In this document: one piece after another, positions 15,064-21,882 of the stretch
Numbering within the stretch: the first letter of the stretch is position 1
How the letters are laid out: each line of letters starts with the position of its first letter
DNA from: Alcaligenaceae bacterium
Lineage (GTDB): Bacteria; Pseudomonadota; Gammaproteobacteria; Burkholderiales; Burkholderiaceae_B
Length of the DNA: 22,771 bases
Direction of reading: 5' to 3'
NCBI GenBank assembly: GCA_029265335.1
Contig: JAJUJN010000003.1
Coordinates: 1 to 22,771 of the forward strand
Notes under the pieces: generated by a model
Told to the model about the DNA's origin: nothing
Database searches by the model: none
What the model saw: only the letters and a program-made list of their open reading frames with translations
Program-made: the position numbers and the translations under genes

Positions 15064-15980
15064 CACAAGCTCTTACCCATATTCCTGCCACCATGCCGGT
15101 GGGCATTCGTGAACGCTTGCGCCTGCAGGGCTATGTGATCGACCCTCCGGCTGCGGCCGAGCTGTACCGAATGCTGCATCGCCCTGAGTTGCCGCCACCC
15201 ACTGCCCGCGACGTGGCCTATGGGCCTGATGAACGTCACCGGCTCGACGTGTACACGCCCGCCGAGGCGCCAGCTACCGTTGAAGATGAACCGGTGACCC
15301 ATCCGGTGCTGGTGTTTGTGCATGGCGGCGGTTTTGTGGGCGGCAACAAGAATACGGCCGATACTCCCTACTACGACAACCTGATGGTTTGGGCCAGCGA
15401 GAACGGTCTGGTGGGAGTCAACGTGACCTATCGCCTGGCGCCCGAGCACGTGTGGCCGTCTGCTCAGCAAGACCTGCAGGCGGCTCTGCAATGGGTGCGC
15501 GAGCATATCGGTGAGTATGGCGGCGACCCCGATCGCATCATATTGATGGGTCATTCGGCGGGGGCGGCGCATGTGGCGCACTATTTGGGGCACGCTGAGT
15601 TTCATGTTGCGCCGCAGGGCGGTGTGGCCGGGGTGATACTGTTTTCGGGCGTGTTCGACCCCGCCACCGCCAAGCCTGCGGCCAATCTCGAAGCCTACTA
15701 TGGCGCCGACACCAGTCGCTACGCCGAACAGTCGCCCTATGCGGGGCTGGTGCAGCTCGATCTCCCCTTTCTCATCGCTGTGGCCGAGTGGGACCCTCAA
15801 GATTTTTATCGCCAGGCGGCCGATCTCCACGAGCGCATCAGGTATCACGGCGGTGGTCACGCCTGGTATTACCAGCTGGAGGGCCACAACCATATGTCCG
15901 AGATGTACGCCATAGGCACCGGTGACGAAGCGCTGGAAACCCTGTTGCGCAGCTTCGTGCGCGGGGTGGTGGGCGAGTGA
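15060..15980 (+). CDS. Alpha/beta hydrolase (HSL/kynurenine-formamidase-like esterase)
   Basis: A 306-residue alpha/beta hydrolase. It carries the oxyanion-hole motif HGGG at residues 88-91, the nucleophile elbow GHSAGA with S166, an acid D245 in VAEWDPQDF, and a histidine H276 or H278 in EGHNHMSE, so the catalytic triad appears intact. YRLAPEH at 124-130 and the GGDPDRI segment before the nucleophile strand are typical of hormone-sensitive-lipase-like esterases. There is no signal peptide, so it is cytoplasmic. Its ATG overlaps the metC stop codon, and it is the last gene of that pair; the next gene starts 90 bp later. Why an esterase should be coupled to a sulfur amino acid lyase is unclear. 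Confidence 0.9.
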   Translation: MTQALTHIPATMPVGIRERLRLQGYVIDPPAAAELYRMLHRPELPPPTARDVAYGPDERHRLDVYTPAEAPATVEDEPVTHPVLVFVHGGGFVGGNKNTADTPYYDNLMVWASENGLVGVNVTYRLAPEHVWPSAQQDLQAALQWVREHIGEYGGDPDRIILMGHSAGAAHVAHYLGHAEFHVAPQGGVAGVILFSGVFDPATAKPAANLEAYYGADTSRYAEQSPYAGLVQLDLPFLIAVAEWDPQDFYRQAADLHERIRYHGGGHAWYYQLEGHNHMSEMYAIGTGDEALETLLRSFVRGVVGE

Positions 15981-16029
15981 CGGCAGCTACGGGATTACGC
16001 CAATAGCGGCCTCGTTTCGGGGTTACTAC

Positions 16030-16070
16030 AGTGTTTGAAGTTTTGATCAAAGATAAAAATCCCAAACACT
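16030..16070. promoter_or_regulatory. Nested inverted repeats ahead of the GntR gene (candidate autoregulatory operator)
   Basis: AGTGTTTG (16030-16037) and its exact reverse complement CAAACACT (16063-16070) bracket a perfect 10-bp palindrome TTTGATCAAA (16042-16051). The outer right arm ends at the base before the TTG start codon. Short AT-rich palindromes of this kind are usual GntR/FCD targets, so autoregulation is likely (inference). Confidence 0.5.
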
Positions 16071-16769
16071 TTGGCGCTGCAAAAACCCCACCTTCTCGAA
16101 CCTGTCACACGGTTGCCCGTCAATGAGGCGGTTTACCGGCGGTTGCGCGACCACCTCATGCGTGGCGATTACCTTGCCGGGCAGGTGCTTGGCATCCAAG
16201 ACACCGCCAACGCACTCAACACCAGCATGATGCCGGTGCGCGAGGCCCTGCGTCGGCTGGCCGCGCAGCGTGCACTTGAGCCCATGAAGAGCCGGTCGAT
16301 GCGCGTGCCGCTGATGTCGCCCGAACGGCTGGAAGATATCTGGCGCACTCGCTTGCTGATCGAAGGCGCCGCCATTGAGCGAGCCACGGCGCGCATCGAC
16401 GCCGCCGGCATCAGAACCTTGCGCGGCCTGGCGCAAAAAATCGGGGTAGCTCTGGGCACCCCCAACCGGGTGGCTGCGGGTCTCGAGCAGAACCAGGTGT
16501 TTCATTTCACGCTCTACGAGTATGCCGAGTCGCCCACCATGCTCGCCATCATCGAGAGCCTGTGGTTGCAATCGGGGCCGTATCTGCGCGCGGCGCGCGA
16601 GCTCATGCACTCGCCAGCGCGCCCATCCCGGGCAACGCACGACAGCATCGTTGAGGCCCTCGAACGTCGCGACGCGGCGGCTGCCCGCGCGGCGTTAGAG
16701 CTCGACATCAGTTGGGCCTTCGATCGCCTGCGCACGGCCGAGCCAGTGCCGGCCTTGGGTGGCCTATGA
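16071..16769 (+). CDS. GntR-family transcriptional regulator, FadR/FCD subfamily
   Basis: A 232-residue regulator. The N-terminal winged helix covers about residues 15-80 (PVNEAVYRRLRDHLMRGDYLAGQVL, then the recognition region NTSMMPVREALRRLAAQ). The C-terminal FCD effector domain begins near RLEDIWRTRLLIEGAAIE, with NQVFHFTLYEYAESPTM and a later RATHDSIVEALERRD holding the expected metal-side histidines. Such regulators repress sugar-acid or dicarboxylate operons until the ligand binds. The downstream DenD-like dehydrogenase and TRAP transporter are the natural targets. The start is the TTG at 16071: an in-frame stop lies at 16044-16046 and no ATG occurs before the DNA-binding domain. There is no evident ribosome-binding site, so translation is probably weak. 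Confidence 0.9.
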   Translation: MALQKPHLLEPVTRLPVNEAVYRRLRDHLMRGDYLAGQVLGIQDTANALNTSMMPVREALRRLAAQRALEPMKSRSMRVPLMSPERLEDIWRTRLLIEGAAIERATARIDAAGIRTLRGLAQKIGVALGTPNRVAAGLEQNQVFHFTLYEYAESPTMLAIIESLWLQSGPYLRAARELMHSPARPSRATHDSIVEALERRDAAAARAALELDISWAFDRLRTAEPVPALGGL

Positions 16770-16842
16770 AGCGCTTCTCACTCTTCAACAGCGCTGGCGC
16801 TCGTTCTGGCCCGCGAGTCGTTTCCAATTCTGGAGGCATGTG

Positions 16843-17793
16843 GTGAATGTTCTCATCACCGGCGCTAATGGCTACATTGGCCACGGCCTGGCAAAGCGGT
16901 TGGCGGCCACGCGCCAATTGGCCGACGGCACGCCCATCAGCACGCTCACGCTGCTCGATCTCCGGTTCGGCGCGCCCGCCGCGGCCGATTTCGTACGGCA
17001 AGTCACGGGCAGCATCACCGATGAGGCCGTGCTCGAAAGCGCCACCGAGGTGCCGCCGCAAGTGGTGTTTCATCTCGCGGCCATCCCCAGCGGGCTGGCC
17101 GAAACCGATTTCGAATTGGGTCTGAACGTCAACCTCAGAGGCTTGCTGGGCTTGCTCGAACGCTTGCGCCAACAAGGCCACAAGCCGGTGGTGGTGTTCA
17201 GCAGTTCCATCGCCGTGTACGGCGTACCTTTACCCGACCATGTCAATGACCTCACGCCGCTGACCCCAGCCTTGAGCTACGGCGCTCAAAAGCAAATCGG
17301 TGAGATTCTGCTGGCCAATTACACGCGCCGTGGATGGCTACGGGCGCGGAGTGTGCGCATTCCGGGCATCGTGATGCGGCCGCCGGTGCCCAACGGCGCG
17401 TGGTCGATCTTCTCGAGCGACCTCATGCGTGCCGCGGCTGCTGGCCAACCCTACGAGTGCCCGGTAGGCCCCGAGGCCACGCTGTGGCTGATGTCGTTGG
17501 ACTGCGCTCTCGACAATCTGCTGCACGCGGCGAGCCTGCCCGGCGACGACGCTGGCGGCCCCTGGACTCTCCCCGCACTGCAAATGTCGGTTGCCGACTT
17601 GATTCAAGCCCTGCAAGAAGTGTTCGGCAAGGAATCCACCGAGCAGATCAGTTATCGGCCGCGGGCCGAGCTGCAAGCGCAGTTTGGGGAGTATCCACCC
17701 CTGAGTACGCCGGCGGCGGACGCCGCTGGCTTTCGCCACGACGGCGATTTAACCACTCTGGTACGGCGGGCAACCGCCGCGTCCGTCTCATAG
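16843..17793 (+). CDS. denD: NAD(P)-dependent epimerase/dehydratase family protein, D-erythronate dehydrogenase (DenD)-like
   Basis: A 316-residue extended short-chain dehydrogenase. The NAD-binding motif GANGYIG is at residues 7-13, the catalytic SSS is at 120-122, and Y146 and K150 form the YGAQK active-site pair. Further blocks, such as HLAAIPSGLAETDFELGLNVNLRG at 77-100 and the RIPGIVMRPP and NGAWSIFSSDLMR regions, resemble DenD, which oxidises D-erythronate to 2-oxo-tetronate in four-carbon sugar-acid breakdown. The GTG at 16843 is preferred because GGAGG lies 6 bp upstream (16832-16836) and the protein then starts MNVLITG; a longer frame from 16759 would overlap the GntR gene. It is followed 48 bp later by a TRAP transporter, which fits uptake and oxidation of a sugar acid. 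Symbol assigned by resemblance; a related uronate or lactone enzyme is possible. Confidence 0.75.
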   Translation: MNVLITGANGYIGHGLAKRLAATRQLADGTPISTLTLLDLRFGAPAAADFVRQVTGSITDEAVLESATEVPPQVVFHLAAIPSGLAETDFELGLNVNLRGLLGLLERLRQQGHKPVVVFSSSIAVYGVPLPDHVNDLTPLTPALSYGAQKQIGEILLANYTRRGWLRARSVRIPGIVMRPPVPNGAWSIFSSDLMRAAAAGQPYECPVGPEATLWLMSLDCALDNLLHAASLPGDDAGGPWTLPALQMSVADLIQALQEVFGKESTEQISYRPRAELQAQFGEYPPLSTPAADAAGFRHDGDLTTLVRRATAASVS

Positions 17794-17841
17794 GAAGTCG
17801 CAAGCCCACGAAGTCATCACAACACAAGGAGACACATCACA

Positions 17842-18876
17842 ATGGCACCACATCGATTCTTTCGGCCCCTGGCGCTGTGCGCCGCACTTTCGGCTCCTTT
17901 CGCAGTTGCCGCCCAAAATGTCGAGTTCACGGGCTCGAGTTGGTTGCCGCCCACTCACGCCGTGATGGCCGACTTCTTCCTGCCCTGGGCCGAAGAGCTC
18001 AAAGAAGCCACCGATGGGCGCGTCACCGTCAAGTTTTTGCCCAAGCCTGTCACCAACCCGCAGGGTCATTACGACGCGGTGCGCGACGGCTTGGTCGACC
18101 TGGGTTTCGTTTCCCATTCCTATTACCCGGGGCGTTTCGAACTGACGAAATTCGCCGTCATGCCATTCTCTGGCGAATCGGCCGAGTCCCGCTCGGTAGC
18201 GGCCTGGAACGTCTACGATGAATATCTGGCCGAGGCCGGCGAGCACGATGGCGTGCATCTGCTGTCGATCTACGCGCATGGCCCGGGCATGGTGTTCACC
18301 ACCTCCCGACCCGTAGAAAGCATCGACGACTTTCAGGGCCTGAAAGTCCGGGTGGGCGGTGGCATGGCCGCCGATGTGGCCCAAGCGCTGGGTGCGAGTG
18401 CGCTTGCCAAGCCCGCCCCCGAGTCTTACGAGCTGCTGAGCACGGGTGTGGCCGATGGCGTGTTCTTCCCGGCCGAATCGCTGGTGTCATTCAAGCTCGA
18501 TACCCTGGTGGAGCACGCCACCATGTTTCCGGGCGGGTTGTATTCCGACACCCACGGTGTGCTCATGAACCAAGACGCCTACGAGCGGCTGTCGCCCGAA
18601 GATCGCGCTACACTGGATAGGTTGGCTGGCGAATACATGGCGCGCATGGCAGGGCAGGCCTGGGACAAGCACGATGCGGAAGGGCGCAAGGCGCTCGACG
18701 CCAGTGGCGCCACCATCGTGATGGCCGACGAAGAGTTCGTGGAAGCTGTGAAGGAGCGGACGGCTCCCTTCGAACAGGCCTGGCTCGATGCGGCCGAAGC
18801 CAAGGGCATCGACGGCCCGGCAGCGCTGGCCGAGTTCCGCCGTCAATTGGATGAGCTCGACGCCGATCAATCCTGA
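17842..18876 (+). CDS. TRAP transporter substrate-binding protein (DctP family)
   Basis: A 344-residue periplasmic receptor of the TRAP family. A signal peptide ends near residue 24 (hydrophobic LALCAALSAPFAVAAQ). The mature protein opens with a strand and the SWLPPTHAVMADFFLPWAEELKEATDGRVTV region, then NPQGHYDAVRDGLVDLGFVSHSYYPGRF, the conserved domain-crossing stretch of DctP proteins, and FQGLKVRVGGGMAADVAQALG with the carboxylate-binding arginine expected in this position. Ribosome binding is strong: AAGGAGA at 17826-17832. It is the first of three TRAP genes and follows the DenD-like gene directly. Such receptors deliver organic acids to the DctQ/DctM membrane pair; the operon context suggests a sugar acid (inference). 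Confidence 0.94.
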   Translation: MAPHRFFRPLALCAALSAPFAVAAQNVEFTGSSWLPPTHAVMADFFLPWAEELKEATDGRVTVKFLPKPVTNPQGHYDAVRDGLVDLGFVSHSYYPGRFELTKFAVMPFSGESAESRSVAAWNVYDEYLAEAGEHDGVHLLSIYAHGPGMVFTTSRPVESIDDFQGLKVRVGGGMAADVAQALGASALAKPAPESYELLSTGVADGVFFPAESLVSFKLDTLVEHATMFPGGLYSDTHGVLMNQDAYERLSPEDRATLDRLAGEYMARMAGQAWDKHDAEGRKALDASGATIVMADEEFVEAVKERTAPFEQAWLDAAEAKGIDGPAALAEFRRQLDELDADQS

Positions 18877-18896
18877 GGGCACTCCTGGTCGCAGTC

Positions 18897-19457
18897 ATGC
18901 GCTTTCTTCCCCTGCTGGAACGTGGGCTCGCTGGGATCCTGACCACCATCGTGGTGGTCAGCCTCAGCGTCATGAGCTTGCTCACCACGGTCGACGCCAC
19001 CGGGCGTTACCTGCTGAACCGCCCCGTACTGGGGTCCGTGGAGCTCACTGAGCTGTTGATGGTGGCTTTGATCTTCGCCGCCATTCCGCTGGTCACGCTC
19101 AGTCACGGTCACGTGGTGGTCGATATTTTCAGTCTGTTGGTGCCGCGTCGAGCGCGGCCTTTCCAGCGCGCGGCCGGGCATTTGCTCGCCTGCGGCATCA
19201 GTGGCTTGCTGGCCACGGTCGCATGGCAAAAGGCGGTTTCGGTGTCGCGTTACGGCGACCTCACGCCGATGATCAACATCCCGCTGGGACCCTTCGTGTA
19301 TGCCATGAGCTTGCTGCTCGCCCTCAACGCCTTGGTGCATCTTGGGCAGCTGTTCGGCTATGAGTCCAGTCGACACGGCCATTTGCCGGGTTCCAGTCTC
19401 GACGACGCCCAGATGCCAAAGCCAGGCACGACTCACTCCGAGGCTCGCCGTGACTGA
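18897..19457 (+). CDS. TRAP transporter small permease (DctQ family)
   Basis: A 186-residue inner-membrane protein with four hydrophobic segments, at about residues 13-32, 46-66, 91-110 and 128-150. It shows the DctQ-type TGRYLLNRPVLGSVELTELLMV block and the GHVVVDIF stretch in the second half of the first pair of helices. In TRAP transporters this subunit holds the large permease and helps dock the receptor. It lies 20 bp after the DctP gene, and its stop codon is overlapped by the GTG start of the large permease, so the two are coupled. The C-terminal 30 residues are a hydrophilic tail. Start ATG has only a weak upstream GAGGG. Confidence 0.92.
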   Translation: MRFLPLLERGLAGILTTIVVVSLSVMSLLTTVDATGRYLLNRPVLGSVELTELLMVALIFAAIPLVTLSHGHVVVDIFSLLVPRRARPFQRAAGHLLACGISGLLATVAWQKAVSVSRYGDLTPMINIPLGPFVYAMSLLLALNALVHLGQLFGYESSRHGHLPGSSLDDAQMPKPGTTHSEARRD

Positions 19458-20742
19458 AGCCCTGCTGGGTTTTGCCGCCATGCTGGCGCTGATCTTCCTC
19501 CAAGTGCCCGTGGCTTTCGCCATGGCGCTGGTGGGCTTCGTGGGTCTGGGCTTGCTGCGCAACTGGGCTTCGGCCCAAGCCATGGTGGGCGCCGTGGTCT
19601 ACGAAAGCGGCTTTCAGTACATGCTGTCGGTGTTGCCTTTGTTCATCTTGATGGGCAATTTCGTCACCAAGGCGCGGATGTCGCGTGAGCTCTATACCGC
19701 TGCCGCCGCATTCCTCGGACATCGTCGCGGTGGTGTGGCGCTTTCCACCATCGTGGCTTGTGGCGGCTTCGGCGCCATCTGCGGCTCCAGTCTGGCCACT
19801 GCCGCCACCATGTCGAAAGTGGCTTATCCCGAGATGCGTCGGCTGGGATACAACGCGGAGCTGGCCTCCGGCACCATCGCGGCTGGCGGCACGCTGGGCA
19901 TACTCATTCCCCCATCCATCGTGATGGTGGTGTACTGCCTGCTCACCGAGCAGAGCGTGGGCAAAATGTTCGCTGCGGGCGTTTTGCCAGGTCTGCTTGC
20001 CATCGCGTGTTACATGGCCGCCGTGCAGTACGTCACACTACGCAACCCCGCCGCCGGTCCACGGGCGAACCGCGTGAATTGGCGTGGTCGCTTGCGCTCC
20101 CTGCGCGAGGTCTGGGCAGTGCTGGCGCTCCTCATCATGATTTTGGGTGGCATCTATGCGGGCGTTTTCACCCCCACCGAAGCGGCCGGGGTGGGCGCCT
20201 TCCTGGGCTTCCTCTTTGCCTTGGCCCGACGACAGCTCACCTGGTCTACCTTTGTTGAGATTGTGGTGGAGTCCGGTAAAACCACCGGCATGATATTCAT
20301 CATCATGATCGGCGCCCTGATGTTTGCCAGCTTCGTCAATTTCACCTCGGCGCCTGGCGACCTGCTCGACCTCGTGGCCGAGTACCAGGTTCACCCCATA
20401 CTAGTGATCGTGGCCATCTGCATCATCTACCTGCTGTTGGGCACCGTGCTCGAAAGCATGTCAATGATTCTGCTCACCGTCCCCCTGTTCTACCCCTTGG
20501 TGCAAAGCCTCGGCTTCGACCTGATCTGGTTCGGCATCATCGTGGTGGTAGCCACCGAACTCAGCTTCATCACCCCGCCATTCGGCATGAACATTTTCGT
20601 GCTCCGCGGACTGCTACCCGGAGTGTCCACCACCACCATGTTCCGCGGCGTGATTCCGTTCGTGTTTGCCGACATCGTGCGCTTGGCCATATTGGTCGCC
20701 TTCCCCGCCATCTCGCTGTGGTTGCCTCAGTTTGTGCGGTGA
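19450..20742 (+). CDS. TRAP transporter large permease (DctM family)
   Basis: A 430-residue polytopic membrane protein, the sodium-coupled translocation subunit of the TRAP transporter. Family markers are FLQVPVAFAMALVGFVGL near the N-terminus, LSVLPLFILMGNFV at about 59-72, GGFGAICGSSLATAATMSKVAYPEMRRLGY with the conserved glycine and serine substrate/ion region, GGTLGILIPPSIVMVVYCLLTEQS, and FTPTEAAGVGAFLGFLFAL. The start is GTG at 19450, overlapping the last 8 bp of the small permease gene, with CGAGG at 19439-19443; the upstream in-frame extension (from 19342) would be out of keeping with family length. The three TRAP genes and the DenD-like gene form one operon. Only 24 bp separate its end from the LuxR gene on the other strand. 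Confidence 0.95.
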   Translation: MTEALLGFAAMLALIFLQVPVAFAMALVGFVGLGLLRNWASAQAMVGAVVYESGFQYMLSVLPLFILMGNFVTKARMSRELYTAAAAFLGHRRGGVALSTIVACGGFGAICGSSLATAATMSKVAYPEMRRLGYNAELASGTIAAGGTLGILIPPSIVMVVYCLLTEQSVGKMFAAGVLPGLLAIACYMAAVQYVTLRNPAAGPRANRVNWRGRLRSLREVWAVLALLIMILGGIYAGVFTPTEAAGVGAFLGFLFALARRQLTWSTFVEIVVESGKTTGMIFIIMIGALMFASFVNFTSAPGDLLDLVAEYQVHPILVIVAICIIYLLLGTVLESMSMILLTVPLFYPLVQSLGFDLIWFGIIVVVATELSFITPPFGMNIFVLRGLLPGVSTTTMFRGVIPFVFADIVRLAILVAFPAISLWLPQFVR

Positions 20743-20766
20743 CGTCGCGGGCGTCGTGGAGGTGGC

Positions 20767-21579
20767 TCAAGTACCGGTGGCCCGCCCTTCATGTGGTTTC
20801 GTCGCGCCCGAAAGGCGGCTCGCCAGCGCCACCCGATTCGCCACGCCCAACTTGCGATAGATATTGCCCAGGTGGGTACGCACGGTGGTGAAAGAAATCT
20901 GCAGCTCTCGTGCTATCTGCTTGTCGGGGAGCCCGGCTGCCACCATGCGCGCCACCTCAGCTTCGCGTTGGCTCAGTTGGGCTTCATGCCAGCGCGGAGA
21001 TTCGGTTTGGGCCCCCGCCCGACAGGCTTTGCGCGAAGGCAGCGATGGTTGGGTCACGCCCCGATCGCGACAGCGTCGCAAGGCTGCGTTGAGGGCAGGT
21101 TGCAGCAGTTCCAACCACCGCAGATCGGCGTCGTCGAAGGCAGGGCGGTGCGACTCGCGCCAGAGACGGATATCACCCAACTCGCTGTGCTGATCGCGCA
21201 GGTAGAGATTGATGCCGGACGTCATGCGTTCCATGCGCAGGAATTCATTGAAGAAGGTGCTGCTGCGCAGGGTTTGGACTCCGACCTCGCGTTCCACGAT
21301 GGCTGGGCGGTTCAGGCGAGCCATGACAGGCGTGACGCAATCAAAGGCCACGTAATAGTCGCGGTAAGCCTGCAGGGTGCCAGGGGCGAGCGTGGGTGAA
21401 AGGTCGTTTGTGAACTGTTGGCGTGCGGGGTCGTAAACGTAGGAAATGTACTGGTCGGCGTTGAGTAGCTGGAGCAGGGGTGGGCCAATTTCACGACGCA
21501 ATTCGGTGGAGTCGGTGAACTCCTGGAGGTTGCCCAGCAGGGTGGCGAGGGTTTGTCTACGTGCCGCACTCAAGTACAT
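20767..21579 (-). CDS. LuxR-family transcriptional regulator with a GAF-like sensor region
   Basis: A 270-residue regulator. A LuxR/FixJ-type helix-turn-helix occupies residues 202-256, opening LSQREAEVARMVAAG and continuing DKQIARELQISFTTVRTHLGNIYRKLGVANR. The N-terminal 170 residues resemble the GAF-like part of stand-alone LuxR regulators (TFFNEFLRMERMTSGINLYLRD, then FDDADLRWLELLQPALNAALRR); no receiver Asp or autoinducer-binding signature is seen, so direct sensing of a small molecule is likely (inference). The ATG at 21579 follows GGAGA. It is convergent with the TRAP operon and divergent from the amidase gene, so either could be its target, the amidase more plausibly because the regulator faces the 303-bp intergenic region with two inverted repeats. 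Confidence 0.9.
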   Translation of the reverse strand: MYLSAARRQTLATLLGNLQEFTDSTELRREIGPPLLQLLNADQYISYVYDPARQQFTNDLSPTLAPGTLQAYRDYYVAFDCVTPVMARLNRPAIVEREVGVQTLRSSTFFNEFLRMERMTSGINLYLRDQHSELGDIRLWRESHRPAFDDADLRWLELLQPALNAALRRCRDRGVTQPSLPSRKACRAGAQTESPRWHEAQLSQREAEVARMVAAGLPDKQIARELQISFTTVRTHLGNIYRKLGVANRVALASRLSGATKPHEGRATGT

Positions 21580-21727
21580 AGATGTCTCCGGGCTGAACGT
21601 TGGAGCCTGCCCAGGGAATGCGGGCGCAGTTCATGCCAATCCTTGAATCACTATCACGCCATCGCGTTCAGCGGCAATCCGGTGTTTCCCGCTTGTGGCT
21701 CCCCTTCCAACGGTGCTAGCTATTAAA

Positions 21728-21748
21728 TGATCTCGAGCCGAAAGATCA
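21728..21748. promoter_or_regulatory. Inverted repeat TGATCT-N9-AGATCA
   Basis: TGATCT (21728-21733) and AGATCA (21743-21748) are exact reverse complements separated by 9 bp. The site is 135 bp before the amidase start, placing it in an activator or operator position for the divergent LuxR regulator. Confidence 0.35.
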
Positions 21749-21753
21749 GAAGC

Positions 21754-21769
21754 TCCTCAATTTTGAGGA
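21754..21769. promoter_or_regulatory. 16-bp palindrome with 7-bp arms (candidate LuxR site)
   Basis: TCCTCAA (21754-21760) and TTGAGGA (21763-21769) are perfect inverted arms around TT. A compact dyad of this size suits a LuxR-type dimer. It is followed by no T tract, so a terminator is less likely. Confidence 0.4.
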
Positions 21770-21882
21770 TGGGCGCTGGCCCGTCTGCGAGGCAGAATGA
21801 AGCGCTCTTGTTCTCGCAGTTTCAACGCTCACAACCAGCTCGGCGTCAGTGGGCGAATGGAATGGTTTTTGCAGGGGGTGTC

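Larger units (their letters stand above)
21580..21882. other. Divergent 303-bp intergenic region (LuxR regulator / amidase)
   Basis: No reading frame with protein-like composition is seen. It is AT-richer than its surroundings around 21720-21770, where it holds two inverted repeats (21728-21748 and 21754-21769). The amidase ribosome-binding site AGGGGG is at 21873-21878. I could not identify a convincing -35/-10 pair by eye. Confidence 0.6.

Noticed and set aside
14901..15893. 330-residue open frame antisense to metC and the esterase
   Set aside because: Both sense genes have intact catalytic motifs; the antisense frame spans the gene boundary without any motif.
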